From Halomonas sp. S3-1-1 (GTDB lineage Bacteria; Pseudomonadota; Gammaproteobacteria; Pseudomonadales; Halomonadaceae), in contig NZ_JALGBZ010000006.1 in the NCBI RefSeq assembly GCF_023757625.1, positions 124,001 to 188,000 of the forward strand: 64,000 nucleotides of DNA, read 5' to 3'. This document shows, in pieces, positions 26,689 through 35,199 of the stretch. Position 1 is the stretch's first letter; each line of letters starts with the position of its first letter. A model generated the notes under the pieces. The model was given only the letters and a program-made list of their open reading frames with translations. It was not told the origin of the DNA and searched no databases. The position numbers and the translations under genes were made by a program.

Positions 26689-27738
26689 ATGATTGCATTT
26701 CTCATCAAGCGGCTGATGCACGCGGTACTGGTGATGTTCGTCATCAGCGTGCTGGCCTTCGCCATTCAGGACAACCTGGGCGACCCGGTACAACAGCTGG
26801 TGGGCCAGTCGGTCCCCGAAAGCGAGCGCGAGGCGCTGCGCGAGCGTTTGGGGCTCAACGACCCCTTCCTCGTGCAGTACGCGCGTTTTGCCACCAACGC
26901 GCTTCAGGGTGACTTCGGCCAATCCTATTTCTACCGCGAGCCGGCGCTGGAGGTCATCGCACGCCACTTGCCGGCAACGCTGGAGCTGGTGTTCGCCGCC
27001 ACGCTGATCATCGTCGTGCTGTCGGTGCCGATCGGGGTGTACAGCGCGATAAAGCCCCGCTCGCTCGTGTCCCGTTTTTTCATGGGCGTGTCGATCATCG
27101 GCATTTCGGTCCCGGTCTTTTTGACCGCGATCGTGTTGATCCAGATCTTTTCGATCGGCATCACCATCACGCTCTTTCCAGAGCAAACGGCCTGGGGGGC
27201 CTGGCTCAACGGAGTGCTCTCGACCTCGGGCAACATGCCCTCCTTCGGGCGCGGGTATGATCTCGTCCACGTGGTCGGCCACTGGGACACCAACCTGGCA
27301 AGCCTGAGCGGCTTACAGCACTTGGTGCTGCCCGCCATCTCGCTCGCCTCGATCATGCTGCCGCTGTTCATTCGCCTGATTCGCGCCGAGATGATGGAAG
27401 TGCTGCAGTCCGAGTACGTGAAGTACGCCCGCGCCAAGGGCATTTCGATGCGCCGCATCTATTTCGTTCACGCGCTCAAGAACACCATGCTGCCGGTCAT
27501 CACGGTCGGCGGCGTGCAGATCGGCACGATGGTCGCCTACACCATCCTGACCGAAACCGTTTTCCAATGGCCCGGCATGGGACTGATGTTCCTGGAAGCG
27601 ATCAACCGGGCCGACATTCCGCTGATCGTCAGCTACCTGATGATCGTCGGCGTCATTTTCGTGGTAACGAACACCATCGTGGATTTGATCTACGGCTTCG
27701 TTAACCCCACCGTCAAACTGACAGGTAAGCCCGCATGA
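26689..27738 (+). CDS. Peptide ABC transporter permease, DppB type
   Basis: 349 residues, about six membrane segments. N-terminal IKRLMHAVLVMFVISVLAF and long periplasmic loop typical of DppB/OppB, and the EAA loop EYVKYARAKGISMRRIYFVHAL that contacts the ATPases. The start was chosen at MIAFLIKR (AGGTGG upstream); a longer frame would run into the repeat. The stop overlaps the next gene by 4 bases. Confidence 0.93.
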   Translation: MIAFLIKRLMHAVLVMFVISVLAFAIQDNLGDPVQQLVGQSVPESEREALRERLGLNDPFLVQYARFATNALQGDFGQSYFYREPALEVIARHLPATLELVFAATLIIVVLSVPIGVYSAIKPRSLVSRFFMGVSIIGISVPVFLTAIVLIQIFSIGITITLFPEQTAWGAWLNGVLSTSGNMPSFGRGYDLVHVVGHWDTNLASLSGLQHLVLPAISLASIMLPLFIRLIRAEMMEVLQSEYVKYARAKGISMRRIYFVHALKNTMLPVITVGGVQIGTMVAYTILTETVFQWPGMGLMFLEAINRADIPLIVSYLMIVGVIFVVTNTIVDLIYGFVNPTVKLTGKPA

Positions 27739-28670
27739 GTGCCACGACCGCCCCAAGCCGCTGGGAGCGCCTGCGCGACTCCTATCTGTGGTACAGCTTC
27801 AAGCGCGACCGCACCGCCCAGCTGTGCCTTTTCGTTTTCATCTGCCTGGTGATCGCCGCCTTCGCCGCGCCGCTGATTGCCCCGACCGATCCTTATGATC
27901 TTCGCCAGATCAACATTCTCGACTCGGAACTGCCGCCGTTCTGGATCGACGGCTTCGACGATCGCTACACCCTGGGCACCGACGCCCAGGGGCGCGATCT
28001 CTGGTCGATCATTCTTTACGGCACCCGCGTGTCGCTGTTGATCGGCTTCGGCGCGGTGATCCTGCAGGCGTTGATCGGCGTTACGTTCGGCTTAATGGCC
28101 GGCTACCTCGGTGGGCGCGTCGACGCGCTATTGATGCGCCTGGCCGATATCCAGCTATCGTTTTCGACGCTTATGGTGGCCATCGTGGTCGGCGCGGTGG
28201 TCAAGGCGACCATGGGCAGCGCCTTTTACAGCCAGTACGCGGTGATCATGCTGATTTTGATCATCGGCTTGGCCGAGTGGCCGCAGTACGCGCGCACCGT
28301 GCGCGCCTCGGTACTGGCCGAGCGGAGCAAGGAGTACGTCGACGCCGCACGGGTTATGGGCCTGAAGAGCCGGCGCATCATGTTTCGCCACGTGCTGCCC
28401 AATACGCTGTCGCCGATTTTCGTCATCTCCACCGTACAGATCGCCAACGCCATCATCTCCGAGGCGGCGCTGTCGTTTCTGGGCCTTGGCATGCCGGAGA
28501 CCCATCCGTCGCTTGGCTCGCTGATCAAGGCCGGGTTCGACTATATCCAGTCCGGCTCCTGGTGGATCACGCTGATTCCAGGGGCGGTGCTGGTCGTGCT
28601 GGTGCTCTCGATCAATCTGCTCGGTGACTGGCTGCGCGATGTCATGAACCCACGACTCTACAAGGGGTGA
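27735..28670 (+). CDS. Peptide ABC transporter permease, DppC type
   Basis: 311 residues. DppC/OppC-like cytoplasmic start, then LGTDAQGRDLWSIILYGTRVSLLIGF, a family signature, and the EAA loop EYVDAARVMGLKSRRIMFRHVLPN. Coupled to the DppB-type gene by an ATGA overlap. Confidence 0.94.
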   Translation: MSATTAPSRWERLRDSYLWYSFKRDRTAQLCLFVFICLVIAAFAAPLIAPTDPYDLRQINILDSELPPFWIDGFDDRYTLGTDAQGRDLWSIILYGTRVSLLIGFGAVILQALIGVTFGLMAGYLGGRVDALLMRLADIQLSFSTLMVAIVVGAVVKATMGSAFYSQYAVIMLILIIGLAEWPQYARTVRASVLAERSKEYVDAARVMGLKSRRIMFRHVLPNTLSPIFVISTVQIANAIISEAALSFLGLGMPETHPSLGSLIKAGFDYIQSGSWWITLIPGAVLVVLVLSINLLGDWLRDVMNPRLYKG

Positions 28671-28677
28671 GACCACC

Positions 28678-29694
28678 ATGGCACTACTCGAAGTTTCAGG
28701 ACTCGACGTGCGCTTTGCGCTGCGCCAAGGCGAAGTACGCGCGCTGCGCGACGTCAGCTTCACCCTGGACCGGGGCGAGCGCCTCGGCATCGTCGGCGAA
28801 TCCGGCGCAGGTAAATCCGTAGCGGCCTTCTCGCTTTTGAACCTGATCGCCAAACCCGGCTTCATTGCCGGCGGTAGCGTGACGTTCGAAGGCCAGACGC
28901 TCAACACCATGTCCGAGCGCGCGCTGAGGCGCGTGCGCGGCCACCGCATCTCGATGATCTTCCAGGATCCGATGATGACGCTCAACCCGGTGCTCTCGAT
29001 CGGCGAGCAGATGGTGGAGTGTCTGAAAGCGCACCGGCGGATCTCCAGCAAGGCGGCCCGCGCCATTGCGCTGGACAAGCTCCAGCAGGTGCAGATCCCA
29101 TCGCCGGAAAAACGCCTGGATCAATATCCGCACGAGCTCTCCGGCGGTATGCGCCAGCGCATCATCATCGCCATTGCCCTGCTGCTCGACCCGGACATCA
29201 TCATCGCCGACGAGCCCACCACGGCACTCGATGTCACCATTCAGGCCGAAATCATGGCGCTGCTGCTCGATCTGTGCGAGCAGCACAACGTCGGTTTGAT
29301 CCTGATCACCCATGATCTGGGCGTGGTCAGCCAGGTCACTCAGCGCATGCTGGTGATGTACGCCGGGCGAGTGATCGAGCAGGGCCCGACCCGCGAAATC
29401 ATCAACGACCCGCAGCACCCCTACACGCAAGGTCTGATCAACGCTTTGCCGCAAATGGCCACGCCCGGCGAGAAGCTCAACCAGATCCGCGGCAGCATGC
29501 CCTCGCTTTCCAATTTGCCCAGCGGCTGCGCCTTTCATCCGCGCTGCGACTTTCGCATTCGACCAAACGGTGAGCCGCGTGCGGCGTGTGTTGAGCAGGT
29601 GCCCGGCTTCGTCGATACCGGCAACTGCCGGGTGGCCTGCCACATGGTGGCGGAAATGCTCGAAGACCGCCGGCTGAAGGAGGAAACCCCATGA
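28678..29694 (+). CDS. Peptide ABC transporter ATPase, DppD type
   Basis: 338 residues. Walker [10 protein letters not shown]-loop [12 protein letters not shown], signature LSGGMRQR, Walker [13 protein letters not shown], switch His in ITHDLG, then the oligopeptide-transporter C-terminal cysteine region GCAFHPRC...GEPRAAC, which can hold an iron-sulfur cluster in this subfamily. GGGGTGAGACC precedes the start. Confidence 0.95.
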   Translation: MALLEVSGLDVRFALRQGEVRALRDVSFTLDRGERLGIVGESGAGKSVAAFSLLNLIAKPGFIAGGSVTFEGQTLNTMSERALRRVRGHRISMIFQDPMMTLNPVLSIGEQMVECLKAHRRISSKAARAIALDKLQQVQIPSPEKRLDQYPHELSGGMRQRIIIAIALLLDPDIIIADEPTTALDVTIQAEIMALLLDLCEQHNVGLILITHDLGVVSQVTQRMLVMYAGRVIEQGPTREIINDPQHPYTQGLINALPQMATPGEKLNQIRGSMPSLSNLPSGCAFHPRCDFRIRPNGEPRAACVEQVPGFVDTGNCRVACHMVAEMLEDRRLKEETP

Positions 29695-30770
29695 GCATCG
29701 AGGCGACCCACGTAGCACCGACCGAGAACGTCATCGCAAGCGATGCGCCAGCGACTGAGCGCGGCGATGCGCTGCTTGAAATTCGCGATCTCAAAAAGCG
29801 CTTCTCGCTTTCCGGCGATTTTCTCGATCAGCTGCGCTTCAAGAAAGGCAGGCTCGTTCGCCATCAGGAGCACGTGCACGCGATCAACGGGGTCAATCTC
29901 GACATTCAACGCGGCGAGGCGCTTTGCGTGGTGGGCGAGTCCGGCTGCGGCAAGTCGACGGTGGCACGAACCGTTATGGGGTTATTAAGCCCCTCGGAAG
30001 GCGAAATACGCTATGACGGTCAGCGTATCGACGATTTGAGCGCGCGAAAGCTTCTGCCCTATCGCAAGCGCATGCAAATGATCTTTCAAAACCCTTACGC
30101 CTCGCTCAACCCGCGCATGACCATCCAGCAAACCCTGGAAGAGCCGCTGCGCTTTCACCACCCGGAGTGGGACCGAGCCAAGGTGGCCGACAAGGTCGAA
30201 ACCGTTATGCGCTCGGTGGGCATCGACCCGGACTGGGGCAAGCGCTTTGGCCACGAGTTCTCCGGCGGTCAGCGCCAGCGCATCGCCATCGCCCGCGCCT
30301 TGGCGGTCGACCCGGAGTTCATCGTGGCCGACGAGCCGATCTCCGCCCTCGATGTCTCCATCCAGGCTCAGGTGTTGAACCTTCTGATGGACGCTCAGCG
30401 CGAACGCAACCTGACCTATCTGTTCATCACCCACGACCTGGCGGTCGTCGAGCATTTCGGCACCCGAGTGGCGGTGATGTACCTGGGCACGGTGTGCGAA
30501 ATCGCGACCACTGCTACGCTATTCGACAAGCCGCGCCACCCCTACACCCAAGCGCTGTTATCGGCCATACCGCGGCTCAAGGATGATCGCCCGCAGCATA
30601 TTCGCCTTTCCGGCGAGGTACCGACGCCGGTGAATTTGCCCAGCGGCTGCGTGTTCCACGGGCGCTGCCCCCACGCCAACGCACGCTGCAAGGCGGAGAT
30701 CCCGCTGCTGCAAACCCAGCCTGACGGCACGCGGGTGGCCTGTCACGGCGTCGAAGAGGGCCGACTGTGA
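29691..30770 (+). CDS. Peptide ABC transporter ATPase, DppF type
   Basis: 359 residues. A 60-residue leader, then Walker A GESGCGKST, MIFQNPYASLNPRMT, FSGGQRQRIAIARAL, Walker B FIVADEPISALDVSIQ and the C-terminal NLPSGCVFHGRCPHAN region. Overlaps the DppD-type gene by 4 bases and closes the transporter set; a LysR gene follows 49 bases later without a terminator. Confidence 0.95.
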   Translation: MSIEATHVAPTENVIASDAPATERGDALLEIRDLKKRFSLSGDFLDQLRFKKGRLVRHQEHVHAINGVNLDIQRGEALCVVGESGCGKSTVARTVMGLLSPSEGEIRYDGQRIDDLSARKLLPYRKRMQMIFQNPYASLNPRMTIQQTLEEPLRFHHPEWDRAKVADKVETVMRSVGIDPDWGKRFGHEFSGGQRQRIAIARALAVDPEFIVADEPISALDVSIQAQVLNLLMDAQRERNLTYLFITHDLAVVEHFGTRVAVMYLGTVCEIATTATLFDKPRHPYTQALLSAIPRLKDDRPQHIRLSGEVPTPVNLPSGCVFHGRCPHANARCKAEIPLLQTQPDGTRVACHGVEEGRL

Positions 30771-30819
30771 CGCCGCGCCACCCGTCCGGCGCCGCTTTTT
30801 CATTACGATGGGGTAAGGC

Positions 30820-31731
30820 ATGGAAATCCGCTGGCTAGAAGACTTTATCGCCCTGGCCAGAACCCGGCACTTCTCGCGGGCGGCGGACGAGCAGCATGTC
30901 ACCCAGCCGACCTTTTCCCGACGCATCAAGCTGCTGGAAGAGGAGATGGGCGCGACGCTGATCAACCGCCAGACGCTGCCGCTGTCGCTTACCCCCGCCG
31001 GTGAGGAGTTTCTGACGCTTTGCGAGCAGATCACCGATCGCGTGCGCCTGACCCGCGATCGGGTACAGGAGATCAGTGCCGGCGAGCAGCGCCGCATCAT
31101 GCTGGCCGCCCCGCAAAGTCTTTTGTCTCGCTTCGTGCCGCAGTGGCTCGAGGAGCTTGGCTGGCAGCATCAGGTCCAGCCTTACCTGCGGGCGACGGGC
31201 TGGGCGGCCAGCGACTACTTCCAGGCACTGGGCCGCGCCGAGTGCGATCTGGCGATCTGCTACTGGCCGACCGGGCGCTTTGATCCGGACATCGACACCA
31301 GCGCCTGCGTTTACCGGGTTATCGGCGCCGAGCGGCTGATTCCCGTCGTCGCGGCAAGCCTTGCAAGCGACCCCGGCGCCCGGCTGCCTGGAAGCCCCAC
31401 CAAACCGGTGCGCTGGCTTGCCTATCCCAAGCGCAGCCTGCTGGGCGGGGCGATCAAGGCGCACCTGGCAAGGCTTTCGCACAGCAGCTATCTAAGCGCC
31501 CAAAGCGACAATCTTTTTGCCGCGAACATCAAGGAGCTCGTGCTTCTGGGCTATGGTATGGGGTGGCTGCCCGAGCGAAACGTCAGCGCCGAGCTTCAAA
31601 GCGGCGCGCTGGTGCGCGCCGGTGACCCCCATTTCGATGTGCCGATGGAGCTACGCCTGTACCGCCATCAGAAAAAACATCACGCCGAGCTGGAGAGGCT
31701 CTGGAGCGAGCTGCCCGTGCTTCACGTTTAA
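30820..31731 (+). CDS. LysR-type regulator, HypT-like
   Basis: 303 residues. N-terminal HTH (MEIRWLEDFIALARTRHFSRAADE, VTQPTFSRRIKLLEEEMG), then LINRQTLPLSLTPAGEEFL, close in wording to E. coli HypT (YjiE) NRQVTPLQL. The effector domain has ELVLLGYGMGWLPE near the end, also HypT-like. HypT responds to hypochlorite through methionine oxidation; whether this one does is unknown. Position between the peptide transporter and pepQ suggests it controls peptide use instead. Confidence 0.88.
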   Translation: MEIRWLEDFIALARTRHFSRAADEQHVTQPTFSRRIKLLEEEMGATLINRQTLPLSLTPAGEEFLTLCEQITDRVRLTRDRVQEISAGEQRRIMLAAPQSLLSRFVPQWLEELGWQHQVQPYLRATGWAASDYFQALGRAECDLAICYWPTGRFDPDIDTSACVYRVIGAERLIPVVAASLASDPGARLPGSPTKPVRWLAYPKRSLLGGAIKAHLARLSHSSYLSAQSDNLFAANIKELVLLGYGMGWLPERNVSAELQSGALVRAGDPHFDVPMELRLYRHQKKHHAELERLWSELPVLHV

Positions 31732-31742
31732 AAGGGATGACC

Positions 31743-33044
31743 ATGTCAGAGACACTTTTTGCCTTACAGCTAGCGCATTTGAAACGCCTGGATCGCGCCT
31801 ACGCCGCGATTCTCGAACGCGAGGGCCTCGAGAGCGTGGCCATCTATAGCGGCCACAGCGCCCCCTTCTTCGCCGATGACCATGCGCCCGCTTTTCAGGC
31901 TTATGGACATTTCATGCACTGGGTCGGCTTAGCCGGGGCCGAACGCAGCTGGGTCGTTATCACGCCAGGGCAAAAGCCCCAGCTGCTGCTCTACGCCCCA
32001 AGCGATTTCTGGCATCTAACGACGACCCTGCCGGAGGAGCCCTGGATCGAAGCCTTCGATATCACGCTCTGCAAGGAGCCCACCGCCCCCACGCTTTCGT
32101 CCAACGCGGCGGTGATCGGCGACGTCGAGCGACTGGACGCGCACCAGCAAAAGGCGCTGTCCGCGGCGCAGTTTATGCCCGAGACGCTGATCACCGCGCT
32201 CGACGAGCTGCGCGTGATCAAAAGCGACTACGAACTCGCCTGCCTGCGTGAAGCGAATCGCCTGGCCAAGGCGGGCCATCAGGCGGCCAAGGCGGCGTTC
32301 ATTGGCGTTGGCGCCGAACTCGATATTCAGCTTGCCTATCTGGGCGCGAGCCGTCAGCGCGAGTCCATGGTGCCCTATCAAAATATCGTCGGTTTGAACG
32401 GCCACGCCGGCGTGCTGCACTATCAACACTACGACCTGACCCCACCCAGGAACAGGCACAGCCTACTTGTAGATGCGGGCCATCGCTTTCGCGGCTACTG
32501 CGCCGATATCACCCGCACCCACGTTGGCCCGGATGCCCCGGAAACCTTCGCCGCACTGGTCGTGGCGCTGCACGGGCTCAAAAACGAGCTGGTGCAAAGC
32601 GTTGGACCCAATGTCGAGTTTTTGACGCTGCATGAACAGATGCACCGGCGCCTGGCGAACATTCTGGTGAGCTTCGATCTTTACAAGGACAGCGCCGAAA
32701 GCGCGGTCGAACTCGGCGTCACCCGCGCCTTCTGCCCTCACGGGCTTGGCCACCTGCTGGGCCTGCAGGTGCACGACGTGGCGGGTCTTAAAACCGAAGA
32801 CGGTGCCCCTTTACCCGCCCCAAAAGAGCACCCGGCGCTGCGCCTGACCCGCACGCTCAAACCCGGCATGGTCGTCACTATCGAACCCGGGCTCTACTTC
32901 ATTCCCATGCTGCTGGCTCCGCTCAAGGAGCGGGAACTAGCCATCAACTGGCCGCTGGTGGACTCGCTGATCAACTGCGGCGGCATTCGGGTCGAAGACA
33001 ACGTTGTGGTCACCGAATCGGGCTTCGAGAATCTAACGCCTTGA
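31743..33044 (+). CDS. pepQ: Xaa-Pro dipeptidase (PepQ / OPAA type)
   Basis: Cytoplasmic metallopeptidase that splits dipeptides with C-terminal proline; close relatives (OPAA) also hydrolyse organophosphates. 433 residues, full length. Pita-bread metal ligands seen: Asp in LLVDAGHRFRGYCAD and ADITRTHVG, His in HGLGHLLGLQVHD, Glu in TIEPGLYF and Glu in IRVEDNVVV. The second ATG was chosen because GGGA lies 7 bases before it. Placed after the peptide transporter and LysR gene, fitting peptide catabolism. Confidence 0.95.
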   Translation: MSETLFALQLAHLKRLDRAYAAILEREGLESVAIYSGHSAPFFADDHAPAFQAYGHFMHWVGLAGAERSWVVITPGQKPQLLLYAPSDFWHLTTTLPEEPWIEAFDITLCKEPTAPTLSSNAAVIGDVERLDAHQQKALSAAQFMPETLITALDELRVIKSDYELACLREANRLAKAGHQAAKAAFIGVGAELDIQLAYLGASRQRESMVPYQNIVGLNGHAGVLHYQHYDLTPPRNRHSLLVDAGHRFRGYCADITRTHVGPDAPETFAALVVALHGLKNELVQSVGPNVEFLTLHEQMHRRLANILVSFDLYKDSAESAVELGVTRAFCPHGLGHLLGLQVHDVAGLKTEDGAPLPAPKEHPALRLTRTLKPGMVVTIEPGLYFIPMLLAPLKERELAINWPLVDSLINCGGIRVEDNVVVTESGFENLTP

Positions 33045-33065
33045 AGCAGGCGCCCTGAAGCAGAG
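33038..33065. repeat. 14-bp tandem duplication across the pepQ stop codon
   Basis: GCCTTGAAGCAGGC is followed directly by GCCCTGAAGCAGAG. The first copy contains the pepQ TGA. Confidence 0.6.
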
Positions 33066-33083
33066 AGCGAGGCAATCCGCCGG

Positions 33084-33860
33084 CTAAATTCCAAACAGCC
33101 GGCGGCTGTTGTCGCGGATGGTCTCAAGGATCTCTTGCGGCGACTCCTCGCGAATCTCGCAAAGGCTTTGCCATACGTGGCGAATACGCTCGGGTCGATT
33201 GGGTTCGCCCTGGAACCCTTGAACCGGCATGTCCGGCGAATCCGTTTCCAGCAGTAATGTCGAGAGCGGCAGCCGCGCAAGCGTACGCCGCGTTTTGGTC
33301 GCGCGCTCATAGGTCATGGTGCCACCTACGCCAATATAGTAGCCCGCCTCGATGAATGCGCGGGCCTGCTGCAGGCTTCCGGCAAAGCCGTGCACCACGC
33401 CGGTTTTCGGTAGGTTCAATCGCCGCAAGTGCATGGCGAGCTTATCGTGGGTGCGCCGCGAATGCAGGATCACCGGAAGCTCGAACCGGCGGGCCAGTTT
33501 GAGCTGAGCGTCGAGCAGCGCTTCCTGTTTTTCGAACTGTGGATCGTCGATAAAGAGATCCAGCCCGATCTCGCCGATCGCCACCAGCTTTCCCGGGCGT
33601 TTTTCGAGCCACGCCTCGAGCTGAATCAGGTGCTCCTCTTTGAACTCACTGATGGCCATGGGGTGAATCCCAAGCGCGGCATGAATAGACTCAAACCGCT
33701 CGGCCAGCGCCATGACGCCGTCAAAGCGCCCTGCCGTGACGCCAACCGCAATGATTTTTTCGACACCGGCATCGAATGCCCGCGCCAGACTTTGCTCCTC
33801 GTCGCCAAAAAATGGAGGAAAATCGAAGTGGCAGTGGGTATCAACAAAGCCTGTAGTCAT
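33084..33860 (-). CDS. TatD family metal-dependent hydrolase (YjjV-like)
   Basis: 258 residues, TIM-barrel amidohydrolase fold. Metal ligands: HxH in FVDTHCHFD, Glu in AIGEIGLDLF, His in VILHSRRTHDK, His in GVVHGFAGS, Asp in LLETDSPDMP. TatD proteins are 3'-5' DNases or RNases; YjjV has not been given a firm substrate. Converges on pepQ. Confidence 0.92.
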   Translation of the reverse strand: MTTGFVDTHCHFDFPPFFGDEEQSLARAFDAGVEKIIAVGVTAGRFDGVMALAERFESIHAALGIHPMAISEFKEEHLIQLEAWLEKRPGKLVAIGEIGLDLFIDDPQFEKQEALLDAQLKLARRFELPVILHSRRTHDKLAMHLRRLNLPKTGVVHGFAGSLQQARAFIEAGYYIGVGGTMTYERATKTRRTLARLPLSTLLLETDSPDMPVQGFQGEPNRPERIRHVWQSLCEIREESPQEILETIRDNSRRLFGI

Positions 33861-33916
33861 GCCGGCGCTCCTCCAGGATGTTTATTGGCCATAGTAGATC
33901 GGTGGATACGCTTATA

Positions 33917-33944
33917 CAAAAACGCCCGGCTTTCGCCGGGCGTT
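33917..33944 (-). terminator. Terminator of ompW
   Basis: A 10-bp stem AACGCCCGGC / GCCGGGCGTT with a 4-base loop; on the minus strand it runs into a T run of five. Lies 34 bases past the ompW stop. Confidence 0.85.
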
Positions 33945-33977
33945 CACGCTCATCGATCGAAAATCGATCACGACACT

Positions 33978-34586
33978 TTAGAAGCGCAGGGTAACACCGC
34001 CGCCAATGGTGACCGGCTCCATTTCTACATTACCGATGGTGTCGCCGTTGACGCGATAGTCGGAGTCGACGTCAGCGTAGTTGGCAAAACCGTTGAGCAT
34101 GACGTTATCGGTAACCGCCAGATCGATACCGACCTGAGCCGCCGCGCCGTAGCTGTCCTTGATTTCGACATCGCTCGGTACGCCGGAGAAACGGGTGTAG
34201 TTCAAGCCCGCGCCCACGTAGGGCTGTACTTTGGACGCGTAGCCGCCCAGCGGGTAGTAGTTGACCATCAAGTTGACCGGCAGGCGATCGGTAGTGCCTA
34301 CATCGCCCAGGGCACCGGTGTTCAACTGATGCTCAAACTTCTCGGAACCGTTGAGCTCGATACCCACATTGTTGGTGAACAGGTAGCCCAAACCGTAGGT
34401 GAAACCGCTCTCGTTTTGAACATTCAGCGAGTCGCCCGCAAGGCTACCGTTGCTGGAACCGGTATCGGTTTTAGCGTAACCGCCGCGAACGAAGACGTCA
34501 CCCGCCTGGTTGGCAATCGCTGCCTGGCTTGCCAACAGAACGCTTGCAGAAATTACGGCAGCTGAAATTACTTTAACTTTGCTCAT
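33978..34586 (-). CDS. ompW: Outer membrane protein OmpW
   Basis: 202 residues with a signal peptide (VISAAVISASVLLASQAAIA, cleaved before NQAGD). Eight-stranded barrel family: opening GDVFVRGGYAKTDT, middle GLGYLFTNNVGIELN, VNYYPLGGYASKVQPYVGAGLNYTRF, and C-terminal GGGVTLRF ending in phenylalanine, the outer-membrane insertion signal. The internal ATG (MSKVKV) is preferred because AAAGGA lies 8 bases upstream. OmpW forms a narrow hydrophobic channel and is often tied to salinity or oxygen. Confidence 0.93.
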   Translation of the reverse strand: MSKVKVISAAVISASVLLASQAAIANQAGDVFVRGGYAKTDTGSSNGSLAGDSLNVQNESGFTYGLGYLFTNNVGIELNGSEKFEHQLNTGALGDVGTTDRLPVNLMVNYYPLGGYASKVQPYVGAGLNYTRFSGVPSDVEIKDSYGAAAQVGIDLAVTDNVMLNGFANYADVDSDYRVNGDTIGNVEMEPVTIGGGVTLRF

Positions 34587-34659
34587 CACGGTCATCCTTT
34601 AAGTTTGCCAGTGGCTCAATTTGCCAATAACCATACCGTTGCCTCCGGCTTACTTATAC

Positions 34660-34688
34660 AATATATACTAATCGAACAGTGTTTCCAA
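34660..34688 (-). promoter_or_regulatory. Candidate ompW promoter
   Basis: On the minus strand TTGGAA, exactly 17 bases, TATATT, about 75 bases ahead of the ompW start. Confidence 0.55.
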
Positions 34689-34746
34689 ATGATCAGTGCA
34701 AGTCTTTTATAATATTTTTATCTAATCACCGCTGTTTTGTAGGCAC

Positions 34747-34771
34747 AAAAAAAGGTCCCCCGAAGGGGACC
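34747..34771 (-). terminator. Strong leftward terminator with no gene upstream
   Basis: On the minus strand GGTCCCC-TTCG-GGGGACC, a 7-bp stem with the very stable UUCG loop, followed by seven T residues. No coding gene reads into it from the right. Confidence 0.75.
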
Positions 34772-34880
34772 CAGGTGGAGCACGCCAGCTCACTCGGTGT
34801 GTTGCTCGTTTGAGCAACGTAGCAATGAAGGGAGAATCGGTAAGTCAGGTGATTCTATTCGGTTGCTTCTTGCTGACTTA
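34747..34880 (-). ncRNA. Candidate small RNA transcribed leftward
   Basis: Based on the orphan UUCG-loop terminator and a second hairpin (GTTGCTC/GAGCAAC) about 35 bases before it on the minus strand. Possible -10 boxes are TATAAG or TAATGG in the AT-rich stretch near 34880-34905. The 5' end is a guess and no known RNA family is recognised. Confidence 0.25.
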
Positions 34881-35199
34881 TATTGCGACTAGTGTGCCAT
34901 TATTTTTAAATTCAATTAAAATCAATAATATATATAAAATCATCGTGCCACCTCACACTGACGCTGCGTTTATTGCCTTTTTAGGTGCACCATCAGCGCG
35001 CAAACAAAACGGCTTTTGCATCATCGCGTTGCACTAAAGTCGTATTTGGTTGAAAAAATCACTAATGCTTCAGCGACTTGCCGCGCTGTCAGGATCAGCG
35101 CTACGTAGTGGGGATGCTTTGTGTCAGGCCATGCGTCACGTAAACTGATTCGCTATCGTTTCTTGACCCGCTTTCAATTCGGCCTTTTAAGGAGCCTTC

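Larger units (their letters stand above)
34587..35199. other. AT-rich intergenic region between ompW and the MoxR gene
   Basis: 613 bases with no convincing gene. It is clearly richer in A and T than its surroundings, especially 34640-34760 and 34890-34960. It contains the ompW promoter, a leftward terminator, a small hairpin GTTGCTC-GTTT-GAGCAAC (34801-34818), and at the right end a possible promoter for the MoxR gene (TTGTGT 35119, 16 bases, TAAACT 35141). Confidence 0.5.

Noticed and set aside
34810-35037. 75-codon open frame in the AT-rich gap
   Set aside because: No ribosome-binding site or family resemblance; low-complexity AT-rich sequence gives chance open frames.
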